A DNA stretch of 64,000 nucleotides from CAYWBW01 sp964456745 (GCA_964456745.1 CAYWBW010000001.1:1-64000), one strand, 5' to 3'. Positions 23,139 through 33,870 are shown, numbered from the stretch's first letter. Notes: a model not told the origin generated them from the sequence alone. Program-made: numbers and translations.

Positions 23139-24272
23139 ATGTCTGTTGGGGCTATTGATACTAAACTACAAGAGGAAGCAATTATAAGTGAAATTCAATG
23201 AAGTAATCTAGAAACGCAATTAAATACACTTATTACTTTAGCTTTGAAAAATAAAGCTTTACAATGAGTTGTTAATACTGTTCGAAGAAAATTACTATTT
23301 AATGAGTCTAATATAGGAAATTTATTATCTTTACTTGATAAGTGTAATTGAAATTTAGAAACTATAACAGAAATAGCTTTAGTTATTAGTAAAAAATGAA
23401 CTAGTAACGATCTTTTAGAGTGAATTTCAAAAACTTATGAAAATTCATATTGAAGAGTTGTACTTGTTGAAACTTTATGAAAAAAATGATTGATTTGAGA
23501 TATAGTTGAATGATTTAATATGGTTGGATGAGAGTCAGAAGAAGCAAGGTCACTTGCTACTATGGTAGTAGAAAGGCTAGGTGAAAATATTGCAATGTAT
23601 TTTTATTTGGTAGATGATAATTCAGGAGCATGATTGATCTTTGCGAAAGCTGTGATAGATAATTGAAATATTCAAATTATACTTGAAAGATTTGAAAATG
23701 CGACAAATAATTCAAAGGTAAAAATGGAATTTGCTACAGCTATTGTCAAATTATGAAAAATACATGATATTATTGATTGAATTTATAAATCTGATTGAAA
23801 TTCTAAGGAAGAATTAATTTTAGTTAATGGATTAATAAGTAGATCAGAAAGTGAAAATGATTTAGAATGAGAAAGAGATGCTGAATCAGATATTATAGAA
23901 TGACTTGAGAATGTTGATAGTGGATCAAGATGAGAGTTAATACTTATCAAGGCACTTTTGGCAAAATGATATAATGATGCTGTAGACTATTGTGACTTTA
24001 TTGGTAATAGTCTTAATGAAGATATGTTTATTGTTAATAATATTGATGGAGATGTGCTTATTGTAGATTTTTTAATAGAAAATATGGGAATTGAAAAAGT
24101 TATTGATATGATAATGGATCATGATCCAGACTCATCTGTGTCCGCAGGCTTTGCTCATTGTTTAGTAAAAAAATGAGATATTCCAGGAATTAATATGTGG
24201 CTTGATAAATTGGAAGGAGATTCTGAGGCTAAACGAATTTTAGAAAATGTAATTGATAAAAGTAATGTTTAA
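23139..24272 (+). CDS. Unknown helical protein, 377 aa
   Basis: Not recognised. The product is acidic and almost entirely helical, with repeated short helix-turn-helix units separated by Gly (mostly TGA-coded) and Asn. Examples are LLEGISKTYENSYGRVVLVETLG, split here as LLEGISKTYENSYG and RVVLVETLG, and ARSLATMVVERLG. The pattern is like that of HEAT/TPR-type solenoids, without a clear consensus. There is no signal peptide, membrane helix or Cys cluster. It has its own promoter and precedes the ribosomal cluster by 142 bases. The role may be as a protein-interaction scaffold, but that is only a guess. Confidence 0.75.
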
Positions 24273-24309
24273 GAAAAATTAATTCAATCACTAGAATAAT
24301 ATAATTTCC

Positions 24310-24414
24310 TTGACACTAACAAAAATATTAATACCCTTAATTAGCTAAATTTTAATGTTTAAATATGTAGAGGTCTTGCCAGATAGCCAAAACATAATAA
24401 TAAACCACTTATAA
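24310..24414 (+). promoter_or_regulatory. Leader region of the ribosomal protein cluster
   Basis: TTGACA at 24310-24315 is a good -35 box, but the -10 is weak (TACCCT at 24332-24337, spacer 16). About 80 bases of leader lie between it and the L3 start, without a gene. A 19-codon ORF at 24358 is not credible as a protein. Confidence 0.4.
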
Positions 24415-25002
24415 ATGATTACACTTTTAATGTGAAAAAAGATCGGTATGTCTCAAATAATCTCAGAAAACTGAGATTCAATTCCAGTAACTTATGTCGA
24501 AATTTGAGATAACGAAATTGTACAAATAAAAACTGAACAAAGGGATTGATACAATGCTGTAGTTTTGTGAGCACACGCTTATAATAAACAAAGCAAAAAT
24601 AAGAAATTTATGAATGTGTGTGAGTGCAAACTAGATTCAGTTGAATGAATTAATTTGTGAGATAAATTTGATGTATGAGTGTTTAGTGATGATAAGAAGC
24701 TTACTGTAACTTGATTTTCAAAAGGTAAGTGATTTACATGAGAAGTTAAGAAATGGAATAGATCGATAACAAGAAAAACTCACTGAACAAAAGATACTAG
24801 ACATGGTTCGACTATGAATTGTGCGATTACAGGACGTTCAAAGAAATGAATCCATATGGCTTGAAGACATTGAAACGATAGGTTGACACTGAGAAATAGA
24901 ACCGTGCCATTAGTAGATATAGAAAATAGAGTAATAGCAATAAAATGACCAATTCCTTGAGCAATTAATGGACTTGTGATAATAAAGAAAGAAAAAGTTT
25001 AG
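24415..25002 (+). CDS. rplC: 50S ribosomal protein L3
   Basis: First gene of the ribosomal cluster. The 195 aa protein has the family start MITLLMGKKIGMSQI and the conserved VTGFSKGKGFTGEVKKWN and RHGSTMNCAITGRSKKGIHM regions. L3 helps form the peptidyl-transferase region of the 50S subunit. The usual S10 gene (rpsJ) is not in front of it. Glycines in the GKG and GR motifs are largely TGA. It ends with TAG, 65 bases before L4; the gap contains a dispersed AT-rich repeat. Confidence 0.97.
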
Positions 25003-25060
25003 AAATTGAAAATTAATATTTATTTTAAAAATTCAAAAATTATAAAATTCAAAAAATAGC
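25003..25060. repeat. AT-rich dispersed intergenic repeat, copy 1
   Basis: A low-complexity A/T stretch with AATTCAAAAATTATAAAATTC-like words, between rplC and rplD. Similar blocks lie at 42507-42565 and 50932-50997, always between genes. Confidence 0.5.
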
Positions 25061-25067
25061 CTTAACA

Positions 25068-25694
25068 ATGAAAATAGACCTTTACGACAAAACGGGGAAA
25101 AAATCAAAGCAAATTACGCTTAATGCTGCGATATTTGGTCTTGAACCTAATGTTGCACTTATGCACAAGCTTTTACTCTTACAAAGAGCTAATGCAAGAA
25201 TTAATCTTGCAAAGACTTTAACTAAATGAGAAGTTAGATGATGATGAAAGAAGCCTTATAGGCAAAAATGAACCTGAAGAGCTAGACAATGATCAACAAG
25301 AAATCCTCATTATATATGATGATGAGTTGCACATTGACCAAGATGAGTTAGGAATTTTACTATACAAATGCCAAAGAAGACTAGGAGAATTGCTTTATTT
25401 TCATATTTATCAGCATTAGCTAGTGAAAATAATATAATCTGATTAGAGTGATATGATTGATGAGTGAAGACAAAAAATATGTCTGATCTTATAAATAATA
25501 TAAAACTTGGTGATAACATGCTTATAGTGTTATGAGAGAAAAATAAAGATATGGTTTTATCAGCAAGAAATTTACCTTGAGTAAAAGTAATTTTGGCTCA
25601 GTATTTAAATCCTGTTGATCTTACAACATATAAAAAGATTTGTTTCGTTTGAGATAGTCTAAAAAAATTGGATGAAATTTTCTTAAGTAATTAA
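25068..25694 (+). CDS. rplD: 50S ribosomal protein L4
   Basis: 208 aa. It shows the diagnostic loop GEVRGGGKKPYRQKGTGRAR, which extends into the exit tunnel, then HGPRGVRNFTIQMPKK and the C-terminal ALFSYLSALA and NLPGVKV regions. Six glycines in the tunnel-loop region are TGA, including a run of three in GGG. L4 binds 23S rRNA early in assembly; in some bacteria it also represses its own operon. It is one base from the L23 start. Confidence 0.97.
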
Positions 25695-25695
25695 A

Positions 25696-26016
25696 ATGAA
25701 TAATATTTACTCTATATTGAAGGGCATAATTGAGACAGAAAAAACCATGCAGAAATTGCAGCCGATGAATAAGTATACTTTCATTGTAAGCAATGAAGCT
25801 TGAAAAATTGATATAAGAAATGCAGTAGAAACAATGTATAATGTAACAGTGACTTCAGTTAATACAGTTCCTGTTAGGAAAAAGACTAGATTGGCTTGAA
25901 GATGAAAAACTATTATTAAAAGAAAAGCTTTTACTAAAGCAATTGTCACATTAAAATCTTGAGATAAGATAGATGTAGCAGCTGTGCAAGAACAAAAAAC
26001 TAAAGATGGCAAATAA
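25696..26016 (+). CDS. rplW: 50S ribosomal protein L23
   Basis: 106 aa. The family signature is seen in ETEKTMQKLQPMNKYTFIV, DIRNAVETMYNVTVTSVNT and the basic extended loop RKKTRLAGRGKTI. L23 sits at the tunnel exit and docks trigger factor and SRP. Its stop overlaps the L2 start region (L2 ATG at 26006), indicating coupled translation. Confidence 0.96.
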
Positions 26017-26848
26017 ATTATATAAACCAACAACACCGGGAAGAAGAAATTATTCAGTAGCTACTTTTGAAGAGCTTACTGCGTCAAAGCCAGAAAAATC
26101 TTTGGTTGTAAGCTTGCATCAAAAATCTGGTAGAAATAACACCTGAAGAATTACTGTAAGAAGAAGATGATGAGGTCACAAAAGAGCTTATAGATTACTT
26201 GATTTTAAAAGAACTTGAAAACTTTGAATAGAAGCAATTGTGAAATCTATAGAATATGATCCAAACAGAACTTGTTATATAGCTTTGATTTATTATACAG
26301 ATTGAGATAAGAGTTATATTATTTGTCCACAATGAATGAAGGTTTGAGATAGGGTTATGTGTGATGAAAAAGCTCCATTGACTCCGTGAAATAGAATGAA
26401 GATTGCAAATATTCCGATTTCTTATTCTATATATAACTTAGAATTGTTTGCTTGAAAATGATGACAAATTGTAAAGACTGCATGAGCTAGTGCAAAATTG
26501 ATGTCATTAGATTGAGAAAATGCTCAAGTACAACTTCCTTCTTGAGAAGTTAGATATTTTTCTAAAGATGTGTATGTTACAGTGTGAGAAATATCAAATC
26601 CTGATCATTCTCTGATAAAAATTTGAAAAGCATGAAGAAGCAGATGGATGTGAAAAAGACCAAAGGTACTTTGAAAATCTATGAATGCTGCAGATCATCC
26701 GCATGGAGGTTGAGAATGACATTCACCAATTTGAATGAAACATCCAAAAACACCATGGTGAATGCCAGCGTTGTGATATAAAACCAGAAAGAGAAATAAG
26801 TGGACAGATAAATGGATAGCAGTATCTAGACATAGAAGAAAAAAGTAA
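26006..26848 (+). CDS. rplB: 50S ribosomal protein L2
   Basis: 280 aa, normal length. It carries RRRGGGHKRAYRLLDF, YDPNRTCYIALI, the catalytic-region motif NAADHPHGGGEGHSP and the ending TPWGMPALGYKTRKRNK. In HPHGGGEG the glycines are spelled GGA GGT TGA ... TGA, and in TPWG the bases are TGG TGA. This one gene therefore shows both that TGA is glycine and that tryptophan stays TGG. L2 is required for subunit association and the peptidyl-transferase centre. Confidence 0.98.
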
Positions 26849-26879
26849 TAATTAAATATTATTAAAATAATAAATAATA

Positions 26880-27137
26880 ATGTCGAGAAGTTCAAAAAAA
26901 TGACCGTTTGTAGATAAAAAACTTGTAAAAAAAGTTGTAATGGCTTGAGATAGTAGAAAGCCAATTAAAACTTGGGCAAGAGCTAGTACGATTTCTCCAG
27001 AAATGATTTGAAATACATTGGAGATTCATAATTGAAGATCTTTCATACCAATACTTGTAAATGAGAATATGGTATGACATAAGGTATGAGAATTTGCCCC
27101 AACGAGAAGATTTACATGACATTCACAGAAAAAATAA
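26880..27137 (+). CDS. rpsS: 30S ribosomal protein S19
   Basis: 85 aa with SSKKGPFVDKKLVKKV, IKTWARASTISPEMIG, HNGRSFIPILVNENMVG and the ending GEFAPTRRFTGHSQKK, all typical. S19 lies in the 30S head next to S13. The Gly residues of KKGPF and TGH are TGA. Confidence 0.97.
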
Positions 27138-27154
27138 TTAAGAAATTAATATAA

Positions 27155-27688
27155 ATGAAAGCAGTATTAAAATGAGTTCGGATTTCACCAAAAAAAGCAA
27201 ATTTAGTTGCTTGAATGGTTAGATGAATGGCTACTTGAGAAGCGCAATCAATGCTTAAATTTTTGAATAAAAAATGAGCAGATATAATTTATAAATTATT
27301 AGCTTCTGCTATAGCTAATGCTCAAAAGAATTTTAATCAAAAAGAAGATGATTTAATATTATTAAAAATATCAGTTACACCATGAATGACATATAAGAGA
27401 TGAATGTCTCGATCTAAGGGGAGAGTATTTAAAATATTAAAAAGAACTTCACATATAAACATTGAACTTTGAGTTAAAGAAATTGAAACATGAAATGAAG
27501 TTATTGATGTAAAATCCAAAGATGAAGGTATGGAAGATGTAGAAAGTAAGCAAGAAAATATAGAAGAAAATAAAACAGAAGCAGTAAAGAAAGATAAAAA
27601 AGTTGTAAAAGCAACAGTAGAGAAAAAAGCAGGTAATAAATCAGCAAAAAAATCTAGCAAAGCTAAGGATAAAAAAACTAAGAACTAA
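27155..27688 (+). CDS. rplV: 50S ribosomal protein L22 with a charged C-terminal tail
   Basis: 177 aa; the standard L22 body (RISPKKANLVAGMVRG, LLASAIANAQKN, PGMTYKRGMSRSKGR, RTSHINIEL) ends near residue 113. About 65 further residues are Lys/Glu/Ala-rich low complexity (for example EEKAGNKSAKKSSKAKD-like). L22 lines the exit tunnel with a beta-hairpin loop; the tail would lie outside it. Extended charged tails also occur here on S5 and S16. Confidence 0.95.
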
Positions 27689-27713
27689 AAACTAATATAC
27701 TAATACACTAAAT

Positions 27714-28364
27714 ATGTGACAGAAAGTTAATCCAAAATCATTTAGGCTTAAAACAACAACAACTTGGGATTCACAGTGGTATGCATCACCAAAAAAAATG
27801 TGAGATTTGTTTTTAGAAGATAAAGAAATAAGAGACTTTATAAATAATAAGTTACCAGATAGTTGAATATCTAAAATAATGATTTTTAGATCTAGTTCAA
27901 AGGTAAATATTGAAATATATACTTCAAAGCCTTGAGTTATTATTTGAAGACAGTGATCACAAATTGATGAAATTAAAAAGACATTAGATCGTAAATATTC
28001 TAGAAATTTTGATATTAATGTAAAAGAGCTTAAAACACCTGATCTGGAGTCAGCTATAGTTGCTAGTAATATCGCAAGAGCTGTAGAAAGAAGGATTGCG
28101 TATAGGAGAGCTATTAAACAAGCTATTTCAAGATCGGTAGAAGCGTGAGCAATATGAATTAAGGTATATATTTGATGAAGGTTAAATTGAGCAGAAATAG
28201 CTAGAGGTGAATTTTATAAAGAATGAAACATTCCTCTTCATACAATAAGAAGTGATGTGTCATATGCTATTGAAAGAGCTAATACAGTTTATTGAGTACT
28301 TTGAATAAAAGTATGGATTTATAGATGAGAAGTGTTTAATAAAAAGAGCAATAAGCTTGACTAA
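27714..28364 (+). CDS. rpsC: 30S ribosomal protein S3
   Basis: 216 aa starting MGQKVNPKSFRL. The KH-type segment has KPGVIIGRQGSQIDEIK, and the C-terminal half has ERRIAYRRAIKQA, GIKVYIGGRLNGAEIARGE and GVLGIKVWIYRGE. The second codon is TGA, where S3 proteins almost always have Gly. S3 forms part of the mRNA entry tunnel. Confidence 0.97.
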
Positions 28365-28402
28365 AACACTATATTTAAATATATTGCTTCGGCTAATTAA
28401 TT

Positions 28403-28822
28403 ATGTTACAACCAAAAAAAGAAAAACACAGGAAGGTATTTAGGAGAAGGTCTAGCCTTCACTGAAAAACAAAATGATGAGCATTATTAAGTTTTTGATC
28501 GTTTTGAATAAAAGCAATAACTCCAGCAGAGATAACATCTAGGCAAATAGAGTCAGCACGTAAAGCGATTAATAATTATTTAAAAAGAAGTTGAAAATTA
28601 TGGATAAGAATATTTCCACATAAGCCTGTTACAAGAAAGGCATCTGAAGTACCAATGGGATCTTGAAAATGATCAGTTGAACTATATGTAGCAACAGTAT
28701 GTCCATGAAGAATGCTGTTTGAATTAGAATGAGTATCAGAGCAAGAAGCAAAAAATGCTTTTAATAAAGCAATATACAAGTTACCTTGTAAAACAAAATT
28801 TATAAATAAAGAATACGAATAA
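28403..28822 (+). CDS. rplP: 50S ribosomal protein L16
   Basis: 139 aa. Characteristic parts are MLQPKKEKHRKVFR, FGSFGIKAITPAEITSRQI, WIRIFPHKPVTRKASEVPMG and SGKGSVELYVATVCPGRMLFEL. L16 organises the A-site tRNA binding region. It is adjacent to L29, with one base between stop and start. Confidence 0.97.
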
Positions 28823-28823
28823 T

Positions 28824-29051
28824 ATGCATTCAATAACAGATTTACGGAAAATGAGCATATCTGCATTGCTAAAAGAACTTGTTAAAGCAAAGTTTGTAGT
28901 GAATAAAACATTGTTATCAGTTGTTTCTTGAAAAGAGAAGGCTAATCATAAGGTAGGAAGATCAAAAAGATTTGTAGCAAGAATAAAAACAGTAATTCGA
29001 GAGTTGAATAATAATTTTAATGAAAATAATAATAAGTTATGAGATTCATAA
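28824..29051 (+). CDS. rpmC: 50S ribosomal protein L29
   Basis: 75 aa, two-helix protein. It has the pattern MHSITDLRKMSISALLKEL, then a basic stretch and RSKRFVARIKTVIREL, as in L29. The N-terminal linker region is longer than usual and it carries an Asn-rich tail. Identity is supported by its position between L16 and S17. Its 3' end overlaps the S17 start by 13 bases. Confidence 0.88.
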
Positions 29052-29293
29052 AATGACAAGTAGTATCGGTAAAAATGACTAATACAATAGTTGTTGAAGT
29101 TAATACAAAGAAGACACATGAAAAATATGAAAAAAAGGTAACTTCTTCAAAAAAATATTATGTAGATGCACCTTCTAATGAATATAAGGTTTGAGATCTT
29201 GTTACCATTGTAGAAACAAGACATATTTCAAAACTTAAATGTTGGAGGATTGCTACTGAAGAGGAGCAAGATAAGAAAAATAATAAAAAGTAA
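29039..29293 (+). CDS. rpsQ: 30S ribosomal protein S17
   Basis: 84 aa beginning MRFIKGQVVSVKMTNTIVVE, with KYYVDAPSNEYKVGDLVTIVETRHISKLKCWRI (quoted in parts: KVGDLVTIVETRHIS, KLKCWRI). This is the OB-fold pattern of S17. The start inside rpmC is chosen because the conserved GxVVSxKM begins directly after it. The tail is Glu/Lys-rich. Confidence 0.95.
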
Positions 29294-29296
29294 ACT

Positions 29297-29665
29297 ATGA
29301 TCCAGGTTCAATCAAGACTATTAGTGGCAGATAATTCATGAGCAAAAGAAGTGATGTGTATTAAAGTTCTTGGATGATCAAAAAGAAGATATGCCTCTGT
29401 ATGAGATATTATAATAGTGAGTGTTAAGTCAGCTGCTCCAAGATGAATGATAAAGAAAAAATCAGTACAATCAGCAGTAATTGTAAGAACAACAAGAGCA
29501 ATTAGAAGAAAAGATTGATCATATATTAAATCAGATGAAAATGCAGTTGTAATGGTATGAAAGGATAAACAACCGAGATGAACGAGAGTATTTTGACCAG
29601 TATTTAGAGAATTAAGAGCTGCATGATTTCAAAAAGTAGTTTCTCAAGCACCGGAAGTTTTATAA
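29297..29665 (+). CDS. rplN: 50S ribosomal protein L14
   Basis: 122 aa, the standard length. MIQVQSRLLVADNSGAKEVM, KVLGGSKRRYASVGDII, RTTRAIRRKDGSYI and GTRVFGPVFRELR are unmistakable. L14 forms an intersubunit bridge. Most glycines, including NSGAK and VFGPV, are TGA. Confidence 0.98.
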
Positions 29666-29674
29666 TAAAATAAT

Positions 29675-30010
29675 ATGAAGATTAAAAAATGAGATAAAGT
29701 ATTGGTAATAGCATGAAAAGATAATTGAAAGCAATGAGTTGTCTTGTATTGTTTAAACGAAAAGGACTGTGTAATTGTAGAGTGAGTAAATTTTAGAACA
29801 AAATATAAAAAGAAAACTGCACAAAATAAATGAGAAATGTATAAGATAGAGTTTCCTATTCATGTTTCAAATATTCAATTAATTTGATCGGATTGAAACA
29901 GGACTAGGGTGTGATATAAAAGAAATGAAGATTGAAAAAAAATAAGAATAGCAAAATCGACTTGAGAAAGTCTTGATAAAGCGTTTACTAAGTCAATTAA
30001 AACAAAATAA
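29675..30010 (+). CDS. rplX: 50S ribosomal protein L24
   Basis: 111 aa with the KOW motif KKGDKVLVIAGKDNGKQGVV at the N-terminus, VEGVNFRTKYKK and EFPIHVSNIQLI. L24 is an assembly initiator for the 50S subunit. The TAA and the ATG of L5 overlap by one base (taATG), so translation is probably coupled. Confidence 0.96.
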
Positions 30011-30549
30011 TGACATTAAGACAAGATTATAAAAAAACGATAATTGGCAAGCTAAAGGAGTTACTAAAAAAATGAAATATTTTTGAAGTCCCAGAATTAG
30101 AAAAGATTGTGGTAAACGTGTGAGTTTGAAGTTATTTACTTAAATGAAAAACTTCAGTTGATGATGTTGTTGAGAATATTACAAAAATTACATGACAAAA
30201 ACCAATAATTGTAAATGCTAAATTAGCAGTATCTAATTTTAAATTAAGAAAATGAATGCCAAACTGAGTAAGAGTAACATTGAGATGAAATAGGATGTAT
30301 GATTTTTTAGAAAAATTGATAAAGGTAGCATTACCAAGAGCAAGAGATTTTAGATGAATTCCGAAGAAAGCATTTGATCAGATGTGAAATTATAACTTAT
30401 GATTAAATGATATATGAGTTTTCCCAGAGATAGAGTTAGATGATATTTCTAAAACACATTGAGTTCAAATTACTTTTTCTGTAAAAGCTAAGGCTAAGAA
30501 TGAATCAGTAGAATTATTAACAGCACTTTGATTACCATTTGAAAAATAA
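30010..30549 (+). CDS. rplE: 50S ribosomal protein L5
   Basis: 179 aa. It contains ELEKIVVNVGVGSYLLKG, ITGQKPIIVNAKLAVSNFKL, RKGMPNGVRVTLRGNRMYDF, LPRARDFRGIP and IGVFPEIELDD. L5 binds 5S rRNA and contacts P-site tRNA. All of the conserved glycines in VGVGS, RKGMP and LRGNRM are TGA. Confidence 0.97.
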
Positions 30550-30552
30550 ACT

Positions 30553-30777
30553 ATGGCAAAAAAATCACTTATAGTTAGTTGCAACAGAAAACAGAGACAG
30601 CATGATGATGCTATTGCAGCATGAAGAAAACCTAAGAAAGCAACGCAGGTTTATAATAGATGCAAGATTTGCTCAAGGCAGCACTGATATTTATGACTTT
30701 TTAAAATGTGTAGAATATGTTTTAGAAAATTTGCGTCAGAGTGAATGATACCTTGAGTAACAAAAGCTAGTTGGTAA
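30553..30777 (+). CDS. rpsN: 30S ribosomal protein S14 (zinc-binding type)
   Basis: 74 aa with a C-x2-C ... C-x2-C zinc ribbon (NRCKICSRQHG, FKMCRICFRKFA) and the C-terminal EGMIPGVTKASW. This is the short, zinc-containing type found in many Gram-positive and CPR bacteria, slightly extended at the N-terminus. It lies in the 30S head. Confidence 0.96.
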
Positions 30778-30824
30778 TAAAATAAGATAAAGAAATAACA
30801 TAATAATAATTTAACAATTTACAA

Positions 30825-31208
30825 ATGCACGCAGATCCACTATCAGATATGTTAACGAGAATAAGAAATGCTATAATGTCATGAAAGAAAACAGTAAGCG
30901 TTCCGTATTCAAAATTTAAAGAAAGTGTTTTAGCTGTAGTTAAAAAAAATGGTTTCATTTCTTCTTATAAAACTGTTAACAATGAAAAGTTTAAAAGTAT
31001 AGAAATTAAGTTTTCTGATGAAAAAAAGATTTCAAGTTTAAAAAGAATATCAAAACCATGATGTAGAAAATTTAAGAAATGATGAGAATTAACTTCAGTT
31101 TTGAGATGATATTGAATAAATGTTATTTCAACTTCTGAGTGAGTTATGGCTTGATATGAAGCTTATAAGAAGAAAATATGAGGAGAATTACTTTGTGAAA
31201 TTTATTAG
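30825..31208 (+). CDS. rpsH: 30S ribosomal protein S8
   Basis: 127 aa beginning MHADPLSDMLTRIRNA, with VPYSKFKESVLAVVKKNGFI, RISKPGCRKF and the C-terminal GINVISTSEGVMAGYEAYKK. S8 binds helix 21 of 16S rRNA and organises the platform. In the usual RGxGIxxxSTxxGxMT motif the end reads EGVMAGYEA; position and length are normal. Confidence 0.96.
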
Positions 31209-31220
31209 TATTATAAAAAA

Positions 31221-31769
31221 ATGTCTAGAATTTGAAAATTACCGGTGACCATTCCAACTTGAGTTACAGTGAGCATTGAAAATGCTATTGTTACAGCTAC
31301 TTGACCAAAGTGAAACTTGAGCTATACTAGTAGACCTGAGATAGATATAAAAATTGAAAATGATAGTGTTATCGTAGAAAGAAAGAATGATGAGAAATTC
31401 ACTATGTGATTACATGGATTAACAAGAACTCTTGTAGCAAATATGATAACATGAGTTACAAAATGATTTGAAAAGAAGTTGCAGATATTATGAGTATGAT
31501 ATTCATATAGGATACAGTGATCAAATATAGTTTTGAGTTTATGATATTCTCATCCAGTAAATGTTAAAATATGGGAGTGAATTGATGTAAAAATTGATGA
31601 TAAAGCGAAAGATATTTTAACAGTATCTTGAATAGATAAGCAAAAAGTGTGAGAATTTGCAGCACAGATAAGAAAATTAAAAAAACCAGAACCTTATAAG
31701 TGAAAGTGAATAAGGTATCTCTGAGAATATGTAAGAAAAAAGGCTTGAAAGGCAGCCGCTAAAAAATAA
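31221..31769 (+). CDS. rplF: 50S ribosomal protein L6
   Basis: 182 aa: MSRIGKLPVTIPTGVTVSIE, VTATGPKGNLSY, THGLTRTLVANMI-like LHGLTRTLVANMITGVTKGF, LQILGVGYSYRIQG, LSLGYSHPVNVKI, VSGIDKQKVGEFAAQIRKL and YKGKGIRYLGEYVRKKAGK. L6 lies near the elongation-factor binding site. The end is basic and slightly longer than usual. Confidence 0.97.
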
Positions 31770-31771
31770 TT

Positions 31772-32092
31772 ATGTCAAAAAATATATTAACATCGAGACA
31801 GCGCAGAAAAAACAAGATTAGAAAGAAAATTTCTTGAACTTCAGTTAGACCTAGAATTAGTGTTACTAAAACTTGTAGATTTATCAAGGTACAGGTTATA
31901 GATGACAATGTTTGAAATACATTATTTGCAGCACAGGCAAAAAAATGAACAGCTTGAGCAAAAGAGTTAGGTATGAAAATAGCAAAAGATTGATGATTTA
32001 AGGAGGCAGTATTTGATAGAAATTGATATATTTACCATTGATTGGTAAAATCACTTGCTCAAGAGGCAAGAACTTGAGGTATAAAATTTTAA
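31772..32092 (+). CDS. rplR: 50S ribosomal protein L18
   Basis: 106 aa. A basic N-terminus (RQRRKNKIRKKISG), RPRISVTKTCRFIKVQVIDD and the C-terminal FDRNGYIYHGLVKSLAQEAR with GGIKF ending fit L18, which binds 5S rRNA. It is two bases after L6. Confidence 0.95.
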
Positions 32093-32106
32093 TTCTTATA
32101 TAGACT

Positions 32107-32733
32107 ATGGCTAATAAACCAGTAAAAAATCGGAGAAAAAGAGATGGAGCTCAAAGTGAGTTTAAGGAAGAATTAATTGATCTTGCTAGGGTGACTCGTG
32201 TAGTTAAATGATGAAGAAGGATGAGGTTTAGAGCTACTGTGGTAGCATGAAACGAAAAGTGAAAAGTATGACTTGGAATTTGAAAAGCAAATGAAGTAAC
32301 AATAGCAATTAAGAAAGCTATTGTGAGTGCTAAGAAAAATATGAAAATACTCCCGTTAAAAAATTGAACTATAGATAGAGATATTAAAGTTAAATTTAAA
32401 TGAGCACAGATATTGTTAATGCCAGCTTGTGAAGGAACATGAGTAATTGCATGATGATCTGTAAGGAAGATTGCTGAAGTTGCATGAGTACATAATCTTT
32501 TGTCTAAAAGATTTTGATCAACAAATAAGTTAACAAATGCACAAGCTATGATGAAAGCAATTGAGATTTTGGCTACTGCAAATAGGCCAAAAGAAGAAGA
32601 ATCTGAAGTGGTGAAATGAGAGAATGACAAGGTACAAAAAGTTGCTAAAAATGATAAAAAGATTGTAAATAAAGATGAGAAAAAACAGATTAAGTGAGAT
32701 AGTAAGAGTGAGAAAAAAACAGAAAGTGCATAG
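32107..32733 (+). CDS. rpsE: 30S ribosomal protein S5 with a charged tail
   Basis: 208 aa. The S5 core shows EFKEELIDLARVTRVVKGGR, RFRATVVAGNEKGKVGLGIG, LMPACEGTGVIAGGSVRKI and LSKRFGSTNKLTNAQAM. About 45 residues after the core are Glu/Lys-rich (ending KKTESA). S5 helps keep decoding accurate and forms the mRNA entry site. In most bacteria L30 (rpmD) follows S5; here the next gene is L15, so L30 is missing from this position. Confidence 0.96.
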
Positions 32734-32760
32734 GAAATAATAAAACTAATAAATTAAGAA

Positions 32761-33201
32761 ATGCTTCAAAATGAATTAAAACCAAAGGCAAAAGCTAAGA
32801 AGAAAATGAGAGTATGAAGATGAGATGCTTCATGAAAATGAAGAACTTGCTGAAGATGAGATAAATGACAAAATAGTAGAAAAAGTTGATGAGTTAAAGC
32901 TTGGTTTGAGTGATGACAAACTCCATTATATAGGAGACTTCCTAAGTTAAGAGGATTTACTAATAATTTCAAGGTTTCATACCAAGTTGTAAATGTGTGA
33001 GATTTAAATGATTTTGATTGAAAAAAAGTTGATTTAGCTGCATTATTAGATAAATGATTGATATCAAAAAATAATGTGCCATGTAAAATACTTTGAAATT
33101 GAGAGTTAAAGGCAAAAATAAGTTTATCAGTAAATAAAATTTCCCAAGTTGCTCAAAAGAAAATAGAGAAAGCTTGAGGTAGTGTTGAATTAATTAAATA
33201 A
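32761..33201 (+). CDS. rplO: 50S ribosomal protein L15
   Basis: 146 aa. Signature parts are RVGRGDASGKGRTCGRGDKG, KAWFEGGQTPLYRRLPKLRG and a C-terminal AQKKIEKAGGSVELI. The Gly-rich N-terminal extension is dominated by TGA codons. It is the last gene of the spc-type part of the cluster. secY, adk and map, which usually follow, are absent and S16 comes next. Confidence 0.97.
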
Positions 33202-33209
33202 TTAAAATA

Positions 33210-33752
33210 ATGTTAATAGTTAGACTTCAGAGAGCCGGTAGAAAAAACAATCCTGCTTTTAGAATTGTAGTTGCAGAACACTCATGGCCTATAAAATGAA
33301 GATTTTTAGAAAAAGTATGATCGTATATCTGATGAAGAAAAGATGAAACTTTAAAAATAGATCTTGAAAGAGTGTCTCATTGGATCTCTATGTGAGCTCA
33401 GGTTTCTGATGTTGTTGCAAGATTGCTTGTTAAAAAGTGACTCAAAGAAGCTGAAAAGTTTATCAAGAAGAGGGTTATGAAAGCAAAAAAACCTAAAGAA
33501 ATAAAAAAAGAAGAAGCTAAAAAAGAAGTAAAATCAGAAGCTAATGCAGAAGAAGCAGGCAATGAAGAAGAGACAGTAAAAGAACCTGTTAAAGATACTA
33601 AGGGGGATGATAAAGAAGAAGTAAAGGAAGATGAAGCTAAAGAAGAGGCAAAGGAAAAGGTAGTTGCTGAAGCAGTAAAGGAAGAAGTTAAACAGGAGCC
33701 AAAAGAAGATGCAAAAAAAGAAGCAGAAGCAGAAGAAGATAGCAAGTCCTAG
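33210..33752 (+). CDS. rpsP: 30S ribosomal protein S16 with a long acidic/basic tail
   Basis: 180 aa. The normal S16 fold occupies residues 1-90 (MLIVRLQRAGRKNNPAFRIV, GRFLEKVGSYIGGRKDETLK, DLERVSHWISMGAQVSDVVA). The remaining ~90 residues are a Glu/Lys/Ala-rich tail with almost no TGA, probably an extended or coiled single helix. Typical S16 is about 80-90 aa, so the tail doubles it. The position after L15 is unusual; S16 more often sits with rimM and trmD. Confidence 0.96.
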
Positions 33753-33870
33753 TTTTATTTTGATATCTTAAAATAACAGTGTGTATTTATTATAAAATAG
33801 AATTTGAAACTTAGATTCTTTCAAATTATATACTATTACTTCATTTTATTTATTTTATTAATAATATTTT

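Noticed and set aside
24358..24417. 19-codon ORF before rplC as a possible S10 remnant
   Set aside because: No similarity to S10 and too short; treated as leader.
33398..33745. Minus-strand Ser-rich ORF of 115 aa
   Set aside because: It is the complement of the Glu/Lys tail of S16, a shadow.
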